NCBI RefSeq assembly: GCF_024623455.1
Contig: NZ_JANIPJ010000033.1
Coordinates: forward strand, 1 to 48,878
From: Paenibacillus soyae
GTDB lineage: Bacteria; Bacillota; Bacilli; Paenibacillales; Paenibacillaceae
Length of the DNA: 48,878 bases
Direction: 5' to 3'
The position numbers and the translations under genes were made by a program. The notes under the pieces were generated by a model. That model did not search any database. It was given only the letters and a program-made list of their open reading frames with translations, and was not told where the DNA came from. The number at the start of each line of letters is the position of its first letter. The stretch's first letter is position 1. Below, piece by piece: positions 8,213 through 16,228 of this stretch.

Positions 8213-8743
8213 GTGCGCATCCTGCGCCTGCTCGGGAGGATGACCGCTTTCTTAGCGAAAGCACTTAGAAGGACGGAACCTGACTCTTCGTCGCATGAGT
8301 TGAAGAATATCGGCAAAGCGTATAGGGTCCTGCAGCATGTCACGTTAAGGTATGACAGGGAACAGCAGGAGATTGATAATCTGGTTATCGGACCGAACGG
8401 CGTGTTTCATATCGAAACAAAGACATATTCCGGCAGCCTGGTGTTTCATTCCTCCGGGCTAACCCATGATGGAAGAGAAATCGAAGACCCAACCGGCCAA
8501 GTGTATCGTCACCAATATATACTGGAATCGATATTGGCCGAGGCTGGGGTAACCTGTGATATTTTCGGCATTATTTGCTTCTCCGACCCGCAATGCACGT
8601 TGACGGGCGCAAGCTCGGCCTTCATCACATGCAGATCCGATCAGTTGCTCTACGAGATCAAAACCAAAGTAAGTAATCATTTTCTAACCAAAGCAGCCAT
8701 AGATAAGATTGTTATGGCACTGGAAAAGAGCGGAGCTCCTTGA
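8213..8743 (+). CDS. NERD domain-containing protein
   Basis: A 176-residue protein from the GTG at 8213 (198 residues if ATG 8147 is used). The NERD (nuclease-related) domain is seen in IDNLVIGPNGVFHIETK, where the Asp and the Glu-x-Lys pair correspond to the conserved nuclease-like residues, and in GQVYRHQYILESIL. NERD proteins are thought to act on DNA, but few have a known role. GTG 8213 is preferred because AGGGAGGAAA lies 9 bases upstream, whereas ATG 8147 has no SD. A TATAAT at 8130-8135 would also leave a leader of only a few bases before 8147. With the upstream start the protein gains a hydrophobic N-terminus, so an anchored form remains possible. Confidence 0.75.
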   Translation: MRILRLLGRMTAFLAKALRRTEPDSSSHELKNIGKAYRVLQHVTLRYDREQQEIDNLVIGPNGVFHIETKTYSGSLVFHSSGLTHDGREIEDPTGQVYRHQYILESILAEAGVTCDIFGIICFSDPQCTLTGASSAFITCRSDQLLYEIKTKVSNHFLTKAAIDKIVMALEKSGAP

Positions 8744-8798
8744 AAAAAGGCGTTAGCCCTATCCGTCCTTCGGCTTTCCGGGTTTGGGGACTTATGCA

Positions 8799-8839
8799 AG
8801 AAAGCCCTCGCGTTCCGTCTAGGAACGTAAGGGCTTTCT
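8799..8839. terminator. Bidirectional terminator between convergent genes
   Basis: AGAAAGCCCT (8799-8808) pairs with AGGGCTTTCT (8830-8839), with an inner CGTTCC/GGAACG stem. It lies between the NERD gene and the convergent small membrane protein gene. Confidence 0.8.
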
Positions 8840-8854
8840 GTTCATATATCGATC

Positions 8855-9139
8855 TTACGAATCGAGATTGGAGTCCTTATTCGCCGCGTTGCCGTTCATT
8901 CTCGCATGCACCAGGCCGATCGCCGTGCCGATGACGTAGATGTGCACGCTTCCGATCAAGAAACCGATGCCGACCATGAGGCCGATATTCTTGTCGCTGA
9001 AATGGCTGAGGTTAACGAGGCAAAGCACGACGCCGATCGCGAGCACGCCCCAAGCGATGGCGGTCATTACGTTCACCAAGCGCTTCACATCCGATTTTGA
9101 AGGTCCCAATTGGCTGATAGTCGCCGTTTTTGTAGTCAT
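8855..9139 (-). CDS. Small two-helix membrane protein, function unknown
   Basis: A 94-residue protein with two predicted transmembrane helices, about residues 25-47 (VMTAIAWGVLAIGVVLCLV) and 55-80 (GLMVGIGFLIGSVHIYVIG). The head and tail are short and hydrophilic. No family is recognised. ATG 9139 is used because GAGGAG lies 8 bases upstream; the in-frame GTG three codons earlier sits too close to that SD. It is monocistronic, with a promoter at 9226-9255 and a terminator at 8799-8839. The codon use and clear expression signals make it a real gene. Confidence 0.7.
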   Translation of the reverse strand: MTTKTATISQLGPSKSDVKRLVNVMTAIAWGVLAIGVVLCLVNLSHFSDKNIGLMVGIGFLIGSVHIYVIGTAIGLVHARMNGNAANKDSNLDS

Positions 9140-9225
9140 ATCGAACACTCCTCAAGTTGTTTTGTTAATGAAGCTTTATATTCGGGTTGCATATCCTTAA
9201 GGTTTGAAAGTGCTTTCTTACCCCT

Positions 9226-9255
9226 ACTATACCACATATTATGTCGTTTGTTCAA
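9226..9255 (-). promoter_or_regulatory. Sigma-A promoter of the small membrane protein gene
   Basis: On the minus strand, TTGAAC (9250-9255) and TATAGT (9226-9231) are separated by 18 bp, about 90 bases before the start codon. Confidence 0.6.
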
Positions 9256-9316
9256 AGAAAATTCACTTTTTGCACATAAAATAGACATAAAGTTATCTGG
9301 AAATAGAAGCCAAGAA

Positions 9317-9466
9317 ATGAGCGGAGCCATACGCACGATCATGGATGACATCGACGAAGATGGAGGAGCCGTCGAAGTGTCGTTTGTCGTAGGAAGCGAG
9401 ACTCCGTTATCCGCTGCTACGTTCTTCAACCACAACGATCTGTTCGAAACAGACAATATCGTTTAA
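9317..9466 (+). CDS. Possible small ORF, 49 residues, unknown
   Basis: ATG 9317 to TAA 9466 encodes a short acidic peptide (starts MSGAIRTIMDDIDEDG, ends HNDLFETDNIV). Third positions are GC-rich like real genes here, and the reading frame fits the gap between a divergent promoter and the PBP terminator. There is no convincing SD (only GGAAATAG, rather distant), and no family is recognised. It may be a small protein or chance; the remaining part of 9140-9557 is promoter and terminator sequence. Confidence 0.25.
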   Translation: MSGAIRTIMDDIDEDGGAVEVSFVVGSETPLSAATFFNHNDLFETDNIV

Positions 9467-9490
9467 GGGATGGAGCTTCGGAATAGGACG

Positions 9491-9533
9491 AAAAAAAAGA
9501 AGGAAGGCTTGCCTGCAGGGCGAGCCTTCCTTC
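9491..9533 (-). terminator. Terminator of the penicillin-binding protein gene
   Basis: In the minus direction GAAGGAAGGCTCGC pairs with GCAAGCCTTCCTTC, followed by eight T (9491-9498). It lies 25 bases after the stop of the PBP gene. Confidence 0.8.
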
Positions 9534-9557
9534 ATCACTATATATTCGTGTTCCGCG

Positions 9558-11699
9558 TTAATCCGTCCACCAGCGCTTCAGATCCTCCCACCAGGAGCGG
9601 TGAACCTTGCCGCTTCCGGAGCCTTCGCCGTTCCCGGAGCTGTCGCCGCTTCCGGATTCCTCGGTCGTGCCGGCCGCTTTGTCGGTGCCGCATACTTCCG
9701 TCGGTTCGGTGCCGGCGAGGAAGGCTTCGAGCCGCCGGCTTGGACAGGTTGCCGCCGCTAGCTTGCCGGATTCCGGATCGATGAAGACGTTCACGACGCC
9801 CTCCGGTACCGGGAAATACTTCGGCGGCACCGCGGACAAGGCGCCTTCGATGAAGCCGGCGAAGATCGGCGCCGCCCGCCGCGCTTCGGCGACGGACAGC
9901 TTGCGGTCCTTGTCGTAGCCGACCCAGACCGCGGCGGCGAGCTCGGGCGTATAGCCGACAAGCCAGGCATCCGTTGCCGTCGTGCCGGTCTTGCCCGCGA
10001 CGGGCCGCTTAATCGCGGCGGCCACGCGGTGCGCGGTGCCGCCCTCGTCGAATACGCTCTCGAGCAAGCTTGTCATGACGTACGCTTCCGCGGGCGTGAT
10101 GACCTGATCTACCCGGGGCTTCGCTTCATATAATAGGTTGCCTTTGCGATCCTCGATTCGCAGAATCGCGACCGGCTCGACGCGGGCTCCCTTGTTCGCG
10201 AACGCGCCGTAAGCGGACGCCATCTCGAACGGGCTGACCGGGAACGTGCCGAGCGCGAGGGACGGAACCGGATCCATCGGGCTCTTGACGCCGAGCTTCC
10301 TCGCCGTCTCGATTACCTTATCCGCTCCGACCGTCATGATCGTGTTCACGGCGTAGATATTGTCCGAGCCGCTGATCGCGGTCCGCATGTCGATAAAGTC
10401 CTCCGCGTATTTGTCGCCGTAATTATGCGGCTCGTACGTCTTGCGCCCTTCGTCGTAGCTGAACACGGTCGGTTCGCTCTTGAAGCGGGTAACCGGCGAC
10501 ATGAAGCCGCTCCGGAGAGCCGTCAAATAAAGGAACGGCTTAAAGGATGAGCCCGGCTGGCGGGTTGACGCGAAGACGCGGTTGTATTGGTTCGTCTTGT
10601 AATCCCGGCCTCCGACCATCGCCTTGATATAGCCGTTCCGCGGATCGATCGCGATGAGCGCGGCCTGCTCCTCCGAGCTTGCGGGCATTACCTGCTTGAT
10701 CGATTCCTCGGCCGCGGCTTGCGCCTCCTGGTCGAGCGTCGTATAGATCGTAATGCCGCCTTCGTTCAGCAGCTTCTCGTCGATGCCATATTTCTCGACG
10801 GCCAGGTACCGGATGTAATCGCGGAAGTAAGGCGCGAAGCCTTCCTGCTCATCCGTTCCGATCGGCTGGAAGCTCAGCACCTCCGCATAAGCGGCTGCCG
10901 CCTGCTCCTCCGTAATGGAGCCGCCTTCCTTCATCGCCTCGAGAATGAGGTATTGGCGATCCTTCGCGTTCTTCATATTCAGATAAGGCGAATAATATTT
11001 AGGGCCTTTCGGAATACCGGCAAGCATGGCGCTTTCGGCAAGCGTGAGCTCGGAGGCGTGCTTGTCGAAATACATCATGGCCGCCGCTTCGATGCCATAA
11101 GAGCCGTGGCCGTAATAAATCTGGTTCAGGTACATGCCGAGAATTTCGTCTTTGTCGTATTTCATCTCGAGCTGAGCAGTGAACATGGCTTCCTTCAGCT
11201 TCCGCTGCCAGGTCCGCTCATGCGACAGATAGAGGTTGCGCGCAAGCTGCTGCGTGAGCGTGCTCGCTCCTTGCCTGGCGGACATGCTTTGCACGTTGAC
11301 GACGACGGCGCGCGCCATGCCCTTCAGATCGAAGCCGGAATGATCATAGAATCGGCGATCCTCGATCGCAAGCGTCGCTTCCACGACATAATGCGAAATA
11401 TCTTCAAGGTCGACGGAACGCCGGTTCTCCCCGGCATGGAACGTATCGATGACATGGCCATCTATGTCGAGCATTTGGGAGGTTTGGCTAACGGTAGAGA
11501 CGGGCAGCGTCTGAGAGCGCAGGTAGAAGTAAAGTCCGGCGAGGGCAATGAAAGCGGCAAGCGCGGCCAAGCCCGACCATGCGAGCCATCTTCGCAGCCT
11601 CAGCCACTGGGGGAGGAATCTTTCGGTTAGTTTGGGAAACGCCAATCGGCGCCTCGGCTTGCCTTGCCCGCCAGGGGATGATGGTGATGACTTGGTCAT
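9558..11699 (-). CDS. pbpG: Class A penicillin-binding protein (bifunctional transglycosylase/transpeptidase)
   Basis: A 713-residue peptidoglycan synthase. A basic cytoplasmic tail and one membrane helix (about 38-60) precede a GT51 glycosyltransferase domain with EDRRFYDHSGFD (catalytic Glu) and GASTLTQQLARNL. The transpeptidase domain has SSFKP (nucleophile Ser, SxxK), SDN (SxN) and KTGTT (KTG), all intact. It polymerises lipid II and crosslinks stem peptides outside the membrane. The C-terminus is a low-complexity Gly/Ser/Glu region. AAGGGAG lies before ATG 11699. The assignment to pbpG (forespore-expressed PBP 2D of B. subtilis) rests on neighbourhood with speE, as in B. subtilis; pbpF-like identity cannot be excluded. 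Confidence 0.85.
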   Translation of the reverse strand: MTKSSPSSPGGQGKPRRRLAFPKLTERFLPQWLRLRRWLAWSGLAALAAFIALAGLYFYLRSQTLPVSTVSQTSQMLDIDGHVIDTFHAGENRRSVDLEDISHYVVEATLAIEDRRFYDHSGFDLKGMARAVVVNVQSMSARQGASTLTQQLARNLYLSHERTWQRKLKEAMFTAQLEMKYDKDEILGMYLNQIYYGHGSYGIEAAAMMYFDKHASELTLAESAMLAGIPKGPKYYSPYLNMKNAKDRQYLILEAMKEGGSITEEQAAAAYAEVLSFQPIGTDEQEGFAPYFRDYIRYLAVEKYGIDEKLLNEGGITIYTTLDQEAQAAAEESIKQVMPASSEEQAALIAIDPRNGYIKAMVGGRDYKTNQYNRVFASTRQPGSSFKPFLYLTALRSGFMSPVTRFKSEPTVFSYDEGRKTYEPHNYGDKYAEDFIDMRTAISGSDNIYAVNTIMTVGADKVIETARKLGVKSPMDPVPSLALGTFPVSPFEMASAYGAFANKGARVEPVAILRIEDRKGNLLYEAKPRVDQVITPAEAYVMTSLLESVFDEGGTAHRVAAAIKRPVAGKTGTTATDAWLVGYTPELAAAVWVGYDKDRKLSVAEARRAAPIFAGFIEGALSAVPPKYFPVPEGVVNVFIDPESGKLAAATCPSRRLEAFLAGTEPTEVCGTDKAAGTTEESGSGDSSGNGEGSGSGKVHRSWWEDLKRWWTD

Positions 11700-11819
11700 G
11701 CGGCAGACTCCCTTCCGCGTGTTGCTGGTCTTTTTCCTTAGTATGGAAAAATGCGGAGCGAGCTATTCATGCCAATGGACTGATAATATTCGATAGGAAG
11801 TAAATGTCACATATAGTTC

Positions 11820-11848
11820 TTGACTATGATGTCATATTTAACTAATAT
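11820..11848 (+). promoter_or_regulatory. Sigma-A promoter of the MFS transporter gene
   Basis: TTGACT (11820-11825) and TATAAT-like TAATAT (11843-11848) are exactly 17 bp apart. The -10 is overlapped by the first of three 16-bp-spaced direct repeats. Confidence 0.7.
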
Positions 11849-11886
11849 CTAATTAGACCATCATCTAATTTAATGTTTATCTAACT
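11847..11886 (+). repeat. Three direct repeats ATCTAATT at 16-bp period (probable operator)
   Basis: ATCTAATT occurs at 11847-11854 and 11863-11870, and ATCTAACT at 11879-11886, each starting exactly 16 bp after the last. The array begins in the -10 element and covers the expected start of transcription, so a bound protein would block the MFS promoter. An ATTGTTG/CAACAAT inverted repeat lies further down at about 11932-11953. Confidence 0.5.
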
Positions 11887-11995
11887 GTGAGGGGTGTGTC
11901 CGTGACTAACACAGAAGGGGAAAGTTAATTAATTGTTGTACGAAATCAACAATTATGCGAGGATGGTTAGAAAAACAAAAAACGGAGTGGATCGG

Positions 11996-13240
11996 ATGAG
12001 CGGCATACTGGCCTCAACGAAACGTCATGCCCGGACGGTCAAGGGCATTCAAGGCTTTCCTATTATTATGTTGATTAATATTTTCCTCGGGATCGGCTTT
12101 TCGTTCGTCATTCCATTCAACTCGATGTTCGGAATCGACGAGGTAGGCATGAGCAATACTTCGTTCGGCGTATTCATGCTGATCTCCTCCCTCTGCGGCA
12201 TCTTCTTCAGCACGTGGATCGCGAAGCTGTCCGACCGTGTGCCGGATCGCAAGTTCATACTCATCCTATGCTCGCTTGCGGCCGTCATCGGCTACCTGGG
12301 CTTCGCGTTTTCCCGCAACTACGCGGTTCTGCTGTTTTTCTCTTCCGTGTTCATCGGCATTTCCTCTTCGACGTTCTCTCAAGTGTTCGCGATCGGCAGA
12401 GAAATGCTGACGAGGTCGGAGCTGCCCGAGAAGCAGGTGCCGTTCTATATGAACATCCTGCGTACGTTATTCGCGTTGTCTTGGACGGTCGGTCCCGCTA
12501 TCGCGTCCTATGCGCTTCTGTACATGGGCTTTACCGGTCTGTTCATGGTCGCCGCGACCTGCTACGCGATCGTCTCGATTATTGCCTTGCTGTTCCTGCG
12601 CCGGAAGTCGGAAGCGGCGGGCAGGTCAGCCGCGAAGGAGATTTTGCCGCTGAAGCAAATCATGCTCCAGCCTCTGATCCTCATTAATGTAATCGCGTTT
12701 GCCTGCATCTCCACCGCGCATAACATGAGCATGATGAATATGGCGCAGTTCGTTACGAAGGAGATCGGGGGCAGCCAGCAGGACGTCGGCGTGATCTTCA
12801 GCATTACATCCGTGTTCGAAATTCCGTTCATGCTGGGCTTCGGCATCTTGGCCACGAGCGTCAAGAGCGACAAGCTGATCCGTCTCGGGGCGATCCTTGC
12901 GCTCATCTACTTCTGCGTTTTGTTCTTCGCCGAGTCGTCATGGCATATATTCGGCCTGCAAATTCTGAGCGCCGCTTATATCTCGATTACGTCGGGGATC
13001 GCGATTACGTACTTTCAGGACTTCCTGCCGGATATGCCCGGCACCGCGACGAATCTGTATTCGAACGCGAACAAGGCGGGCAGCATGCTGGGATTTATGC
13101 TTTTCGGCTTTGTGGCGGACGTGTTCGGCTACCGGAACGTTTACTTGACTTGCGCGGCTTTCGTGCTGGTTGCGGTGACCCTTCTCTTCGGTTTGCGTTA
13201 CGCGCGGCGAACGCCTGCCGAGGCGTCGATCAGCGGATAA
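11996..13240 (+). CDS. MFS transporter, SetA-like sugar efflux family
   Basis: A 414-residue major facilitator with 12 predicted helices. Similarity is to the sugar-efflux SetA group, seen in GIDEVGMSNTSFGVFMLISS, the loop DRVPDRKFILI after helix 2 (an MFS motif A variant), and FLPDMPGTATNLYSN in the C-terminal half, where Set proteins have a comparable loop. It probably exports sugars or sugar analogues across the cytoplasmic membrane. ATG 11996 is chosen because GGAG lies 8 bases upstream; the open frame extends 21 codons to a TTG with a poorer context. It has its own strong promoter and an operator-like repeat array. It sits between pbpG and speE, which adjoin in B. subtilis, so it looks inserted. 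Confidence 0.85.
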   Translation: MSGILASTKRHARTVKGIQGFPIIMLINIFLGIGFSFVIPFNSMFGIDEVGMSNTSFGVFMLISSLCGIFFSTWIAKLSDRVPDRKFILILCSLAAVIGYLGFAFSRNYAVLLFFSSVFIGISSSTFSQVFAIGREMLTRSELPEKQVPFYMNILRTLFALSWTVGPAIASYALLYMGFTGLFMVAATCYAIVSIIALLFLRRKSEAAGRSAAKEILPLKQIMLQPLILINVIAFACISTAHNMSMMNMAQFVTKEIGGSQQDVGVIFSITSVFEIPFMLGFGILATSVKSDKLIRLGAILALIYFCVLFFAESSWHIFGLQILSAAYISITSGIAITYFQDFLPDMPGTATNLYSNANKAGSMLGFMLFGFVADVFGYRNVYLTCAAFVLVAVTLLFGLRYARRTPAEASISG

Positions 13241-13283
13241 GCGCAAGGTCAGGTAAATATTTGGTCAAAGGCTCCCCGAATGG

Positions 13284-13311
13284 TTGCTTTTTCCGCATGA
13301 AATACTATAAT
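13284..13311 (+). promoter_or_regulatory. Sigma-A promoter of speE
   Basis: TTGCTT (13284-13289) and TATAAT (13306-13311) are 16 bp apart, 39 bases before the speE start. Confidence 0.6.
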
Positions 13312-13350
13312 ACAACTTGAACCACTGAAGGAAAGAAGGGATCAATCGAC

Positions 13351-14178
13351 ATGGAATTATGGTATACCGAGAAACAGACCGAAAACTTCGGCATTACGGC
13401 GAAGATTACAAAAAGCTACGTACATGAGCAAACGGAATTTCAACAGCTGGATATGATCGAGACGGAAGAGTTCGGCACGATGCTGGTGCTCGACGGCATG
13501 GTCATGACGACCGTGAAGGACGAGTTCGTCTACCATGAGATGGTAGCTCATCCGGTGCTGTTCACGCATCCGAATCCGGAGCACGTGCTGGTTGTCGGCG
13601 GCGGCGACGGCGGCGTTATCCGCGAAGTGATGAAGCATCCGAAGGTGAAGAAGGCCGTGCTGGTCGACATCGACGGCAAGGTTATCGAATATTCGAAAAA
13701 ATACCTGCCGACGATCGCGGGCGAGCTGGACAACCCTCGCGTCGAAGTGCTCGTGAACGACGGCTTCATGCATATCCACGATCATAAGAATACATACGAC
13801 GTGATCATGGTCGACTCCACGGAGCCGGTAGGCCCTGCGGCGAACCTGTTCACGCGCGGCTTCTACCAAGGCATCTACGAAGCGCTCAAGGAAGACGGCA
13901 TCTTCGTCGCGCAGACGGACAATCCTTGGTTCAAGGCCGACCTGATCCAGAGCGTGAACCGCGACGTGAAGGAAGTGTTCCCGATCGTGCGCGTCTACGG
14001 CGCGAACATCCCGACGTACCCGTCCGGTCTCTGGACGTTCACGATGGGCAGCAAGAAGCATGATCCGCTTCAAGTGGACGAGTCGTCCATTCCGGAGCTG
14101 GACACCAAATATTATTCGCCGCGCCTGCATAAGGCCGCCTTCATTCTTCCTAAATTCGTCGAGGATTTGGTGAAGTAA
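13351..14178 (+). CDS. speE: Spermidine synthase (polyamine aminopropyltransferase)
   Basis: A 275-residue cytosolic enzyme that transfers the aminopropyl group of decarboxylated S-adenosylmethionine to putrescine. The sequence follows B. subtilis SpeE almost residue for residue (ELWYTEKQT, DEFVYHEMVAHP, VLVVGGGDGGVIREV, DSTEPVGPA, AQTDNPWF, YPSGLWTF). The glycine-rich VGGGDGG loop binds the cosubstrate, and the Asp of VDSTEP is the catalytic residue. GAAGGGA precedes ATG 13351. speB (agmatinase), which follows speE in B. subtilis, is not present here. A strong terminator follows, so it is monocistronic. Confidence 0.97.
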   Translation: MELWYTEKQTENFGITAKITKSYVHEQTEFQQLDMIETEEFGTMLVLDGMVMTTVKDEFVYHEMVAHPVLFTHPNPEHVLVVGGGDGGVIREVMKHPKVKKAVLVDIDGKVIEYSKKYLPTIAGELDNPRVEVLVNDGFMHIHDHKNTYDVIMVDSTEPVGPAANLFTRGFYQGIYEALKEDGIFVAQTDNPWFKADLIQSVNRDVKEVFPIVRVYGANIPTYPSGLWTFTMGSKKHDPLQVDESSIPELDTKYYSPRLHKAAFILPKFVEDLVK

Positions 14179-14190
14179 TCCGATTTAGAT

Positions 14191-14236
14191 AGAGGTACAC
14201 TCCTTAAAACGCTTTAGGGGGCTGTGCCTCTTTTTT
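14191..14236 (+). terminator. Terminator of speE
   Basis: AGAGGTACA pairs with TGTGCCTCT (one G-U) around an inner CTCC/GGGG stem, then six T. It starts 13 bases after the speE stop. Confidence 0.75.
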
Positions 14237-14662
14237 CGTTTTTGAACGCTGTCGATGTCCTCGAGGCAGCAGTACCTGCGTACCTGTCGTTCAGTAAGCT
14301 GGGTAACGGAACGGAGCGACGTTATTTGACCGTTTCTAGCATGATTCTATTCGAATCCAAGGAGATAACGGCGCACAGTTCCGCAAGCCCTCGAAAATCC
14401 CCCCTTTTTCGCTGGATAGCGTCTCTCCGTTCCGTTAGCCTCTTCTCCCTTTCTCAGTCTCCCGTTCTCCCGTTCTTCAGTTCTCCAATACTCCCGTTCT
14501 CCCGAACTGCCGCCGCCATGCCAATCCAGCCATTTAAACTAGCGAAACTTCTTCAGCGGGCTTTCTTGCATGCCGGGGCTCTTTTTTCTTGCGCGCCGGG
14601 AGGTATATACTATAGCTACTTTATTTTTCGGGCAGCGAGCAAACGCATAGGGGGAAAAAGAG
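14237..14662. other. Non-coding region with dispersed repeat units and pyrimidine-rich tract
   Basis: No gene is supported. It holds three units of the dispersed repeat family: GTAACGGAACGGAGCGACG at 14303-14321, AACGGCGCACAGTTCCGC at 14367-14384, and CGTCTCTCCGTTCCGTTAGC at 14420-14439. After these comes a pyrimidine-rich stretch (about 14440-14512) in which CCCGTTCT recurs irregularly. The last ~60 bases should hold the promoter of the two-component operon; TATACTATAG at about 14607 is a possible -10 region. Confidence 0.5.
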
Positions 14663-16225
14663 ATGACGACTGGCGGCATTTGCAAAATCATGATCGTGGA
14701 CGACGAAGTGCTCATCCGGCAGGGGATCAAGCACTTTATGAACTGGGAGCAGGAGGGCTTCCAGATCGTCGGGGAGGCATCGAACGGGCAGGAGGCGCTG
14801 GAGCAAATCGAGCGGCTGCGCCCGCATATCGTGCTGACGGACATCGTCATGCCCGTCATGGACGGTGAGGAGCTGACGCGGCGGATCAAGAGTCAGTACC
14901 CTGAGATCGAGGTCATCGTGCTGAGCAGCTTCGGCGAATTCCAATATGTCCGGTCGACGTTCCAGAGCGGCGTCGCGGACTATATTTTGAAGCCGAAGCT
15001 GGACCTCCAGCATTTGCTGACCGTGCTGAAACTGACGGCGGAGCGCATTCCTTCGCTGCGCGGGGGAGGGGCCGCCACCGCGGCGGCTCAGCTATCCGGC
15101 GATCAGCTGATCGAGAGGCTGCTGTCCGGCTACGAGCTGCCTTGCGACGAGGAAGACACGAAAGCGGTCTTCCCGTATCCGGCTTTCCGCATCGTGGGAG
15201 CCGCCGCCTCCGGAGGGGAGCTAGGCGCCAAGCTGGAAGAGCTCCTCCGCCGAGAGGTGCCCGAGGCGATGCTGCATGCCGTCCGCGGCGAATCGCGCGT
15301 CGTGGCGTATCTGGTCAATGCCGAGCGGGCGCAGCTGGACATGCTGCCCTTCTGGGCTCAAAGCGCAGCGGCCAAGCTGCGCGACGGAAGCGGCAGCGGG
15401 CGGCCGCTCTTGCTCAGCGAAACGTTCCATTCGCTGGCCGAGCTGCACGACGTTTACAGGCTGGCGTTCCTGAAGCTGGCCGATTATGCCTTTTATTTGC
15501 CGGACCGTTCGGTTATTGCGGGGAATAACCTGCCGGAGCCAGGGCCCGTGCCCGAGAGCTTCCAGCTGAGCCGGTTCACCGAGGAGCTAAAGCGCGGCCG
15601 CTTCCAGGCGGCCTTCGAGTATTTGCGCGCGTATTCGGAAGAGCTGGCGGCCTGCTACACGGCTGACGTGTTCGAATTCAAATCCTTCCTTGGGAACGTT
15701 GTCTTCAACGTGACGGTGCTGCTCGGCAACATGCAGTACGACGTCAAGGAGCTGGAGAAGAACAAATACCGTTATTTCAAGGCGATTGAAGATAGCGGTA
15801 CCGCTCGCGATGCGATAGGACGCCTGGAGGAGTTCATCGCGGAGGCGGAAGCCAGCATTGCGGAGAAGATGAGCCACGCCGGCGCGGGGAACGCCAATAT
15901 GAAGCGGCTGCTCGATTACATCCACGAGCATTACGCGGAACCGCTTAGCCTGACGGAGATGGCCAAGCATTTCCACTTCAATCCTTCGTACCTCTCCAGC
16001 TACTTCTCCTCGCATAACGAGGAGGGGTTCGTCGATTACCTGCACAAGGTCAGGACGGAGAAGGCGGAGGAGCTGCTTCGCAAGGGCGAGGCGATGATAT
16101 CGGAGATCAGCGGGATGGTCGGCTATTCCGATCACAGCTACTTCTGCAAGGTGTTTAAGAAGCATACGGGCTTATCCCCGAGCCGCTACCGCAGGCAGTA
16201 TATGAATGATGAGAGTCGAGGATAG
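14663..16225 (+). CDS. YesN-type response regulator, AraC-family output domain
   Basis: A 520-residue response regulator. The receiver domain (about 7-125) has the acidic pair DD (13-14), phosphoacceptor Asp60 in LTDIVMP, and the conserved Lys in LKPKLD. A long, less conserved middle section (about 145-400) is typical of YesN proteins. The C-terminal ~100 residues form an AraC double helix-turn-helix (RLLDYIHEHYAEPLSLTEMA, then SEISGMVGYSDHSYFCKVFK). GGGGGAAAAAGAG precedes ATG 14663. It is followed after 3 bases by its kinase. By context it activates the transporter and beta-galactosidase genes downstream in response to an extracellular sugar. Confidence 0.93.
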   Translation: MTTGGICKIMIVDDEVLIRQGIKHFMNWEQEGFQIVGEASNGQEALEQIERLRPHIVLTDIVMPVMDGEELTRRIKSQYPEIEVIVLSSFGEFQYVRSTFQSGVADYILKPKLDLQHLLTVLKLTAERIPSLRGGGAATAAAQLSGDQLIERLLSGYELPCDEEDTKAVFPYPAFRIVGAAASGGELGAKLEELLRREVPEAMLHAVRGESRVVAYLVNAERAQLDMLPFWAQSAAAKLRDGSGSGRPLLLSETFHSLAELHDVYRLAFLKLADYAFYLPDRSVIAGNNLPEPGPVPESFQLSRFTEELKRGRFQAAFEYLRAYSEELAACYTADVFEFKSFLGNVVFNVTVLLGNMQYDVKELEKNKYRYFKAIEDSGTARDAIGRLEEFIAEAEASIAEKMSHAGAGNANMKRLLDYIHEHYAEPLSLTEMAKHFHFNPSYLSSYFSSHNEEGFVDYLHKVRTEKAEELLRKGEAMISEISGMVGYSDHSYFCKVFKKHTGLSPSRYRRQYMNDESRG

Positions 16226-16228
16226 ACC

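Noticed and set aside
14224..14868. A 214-codon plus-strand frame before the response regulator
   Set aside because: It runs through repeat units and a pyrimidine-rich tract and overlaps the response regulator in another frame. It has no SD and no domain.
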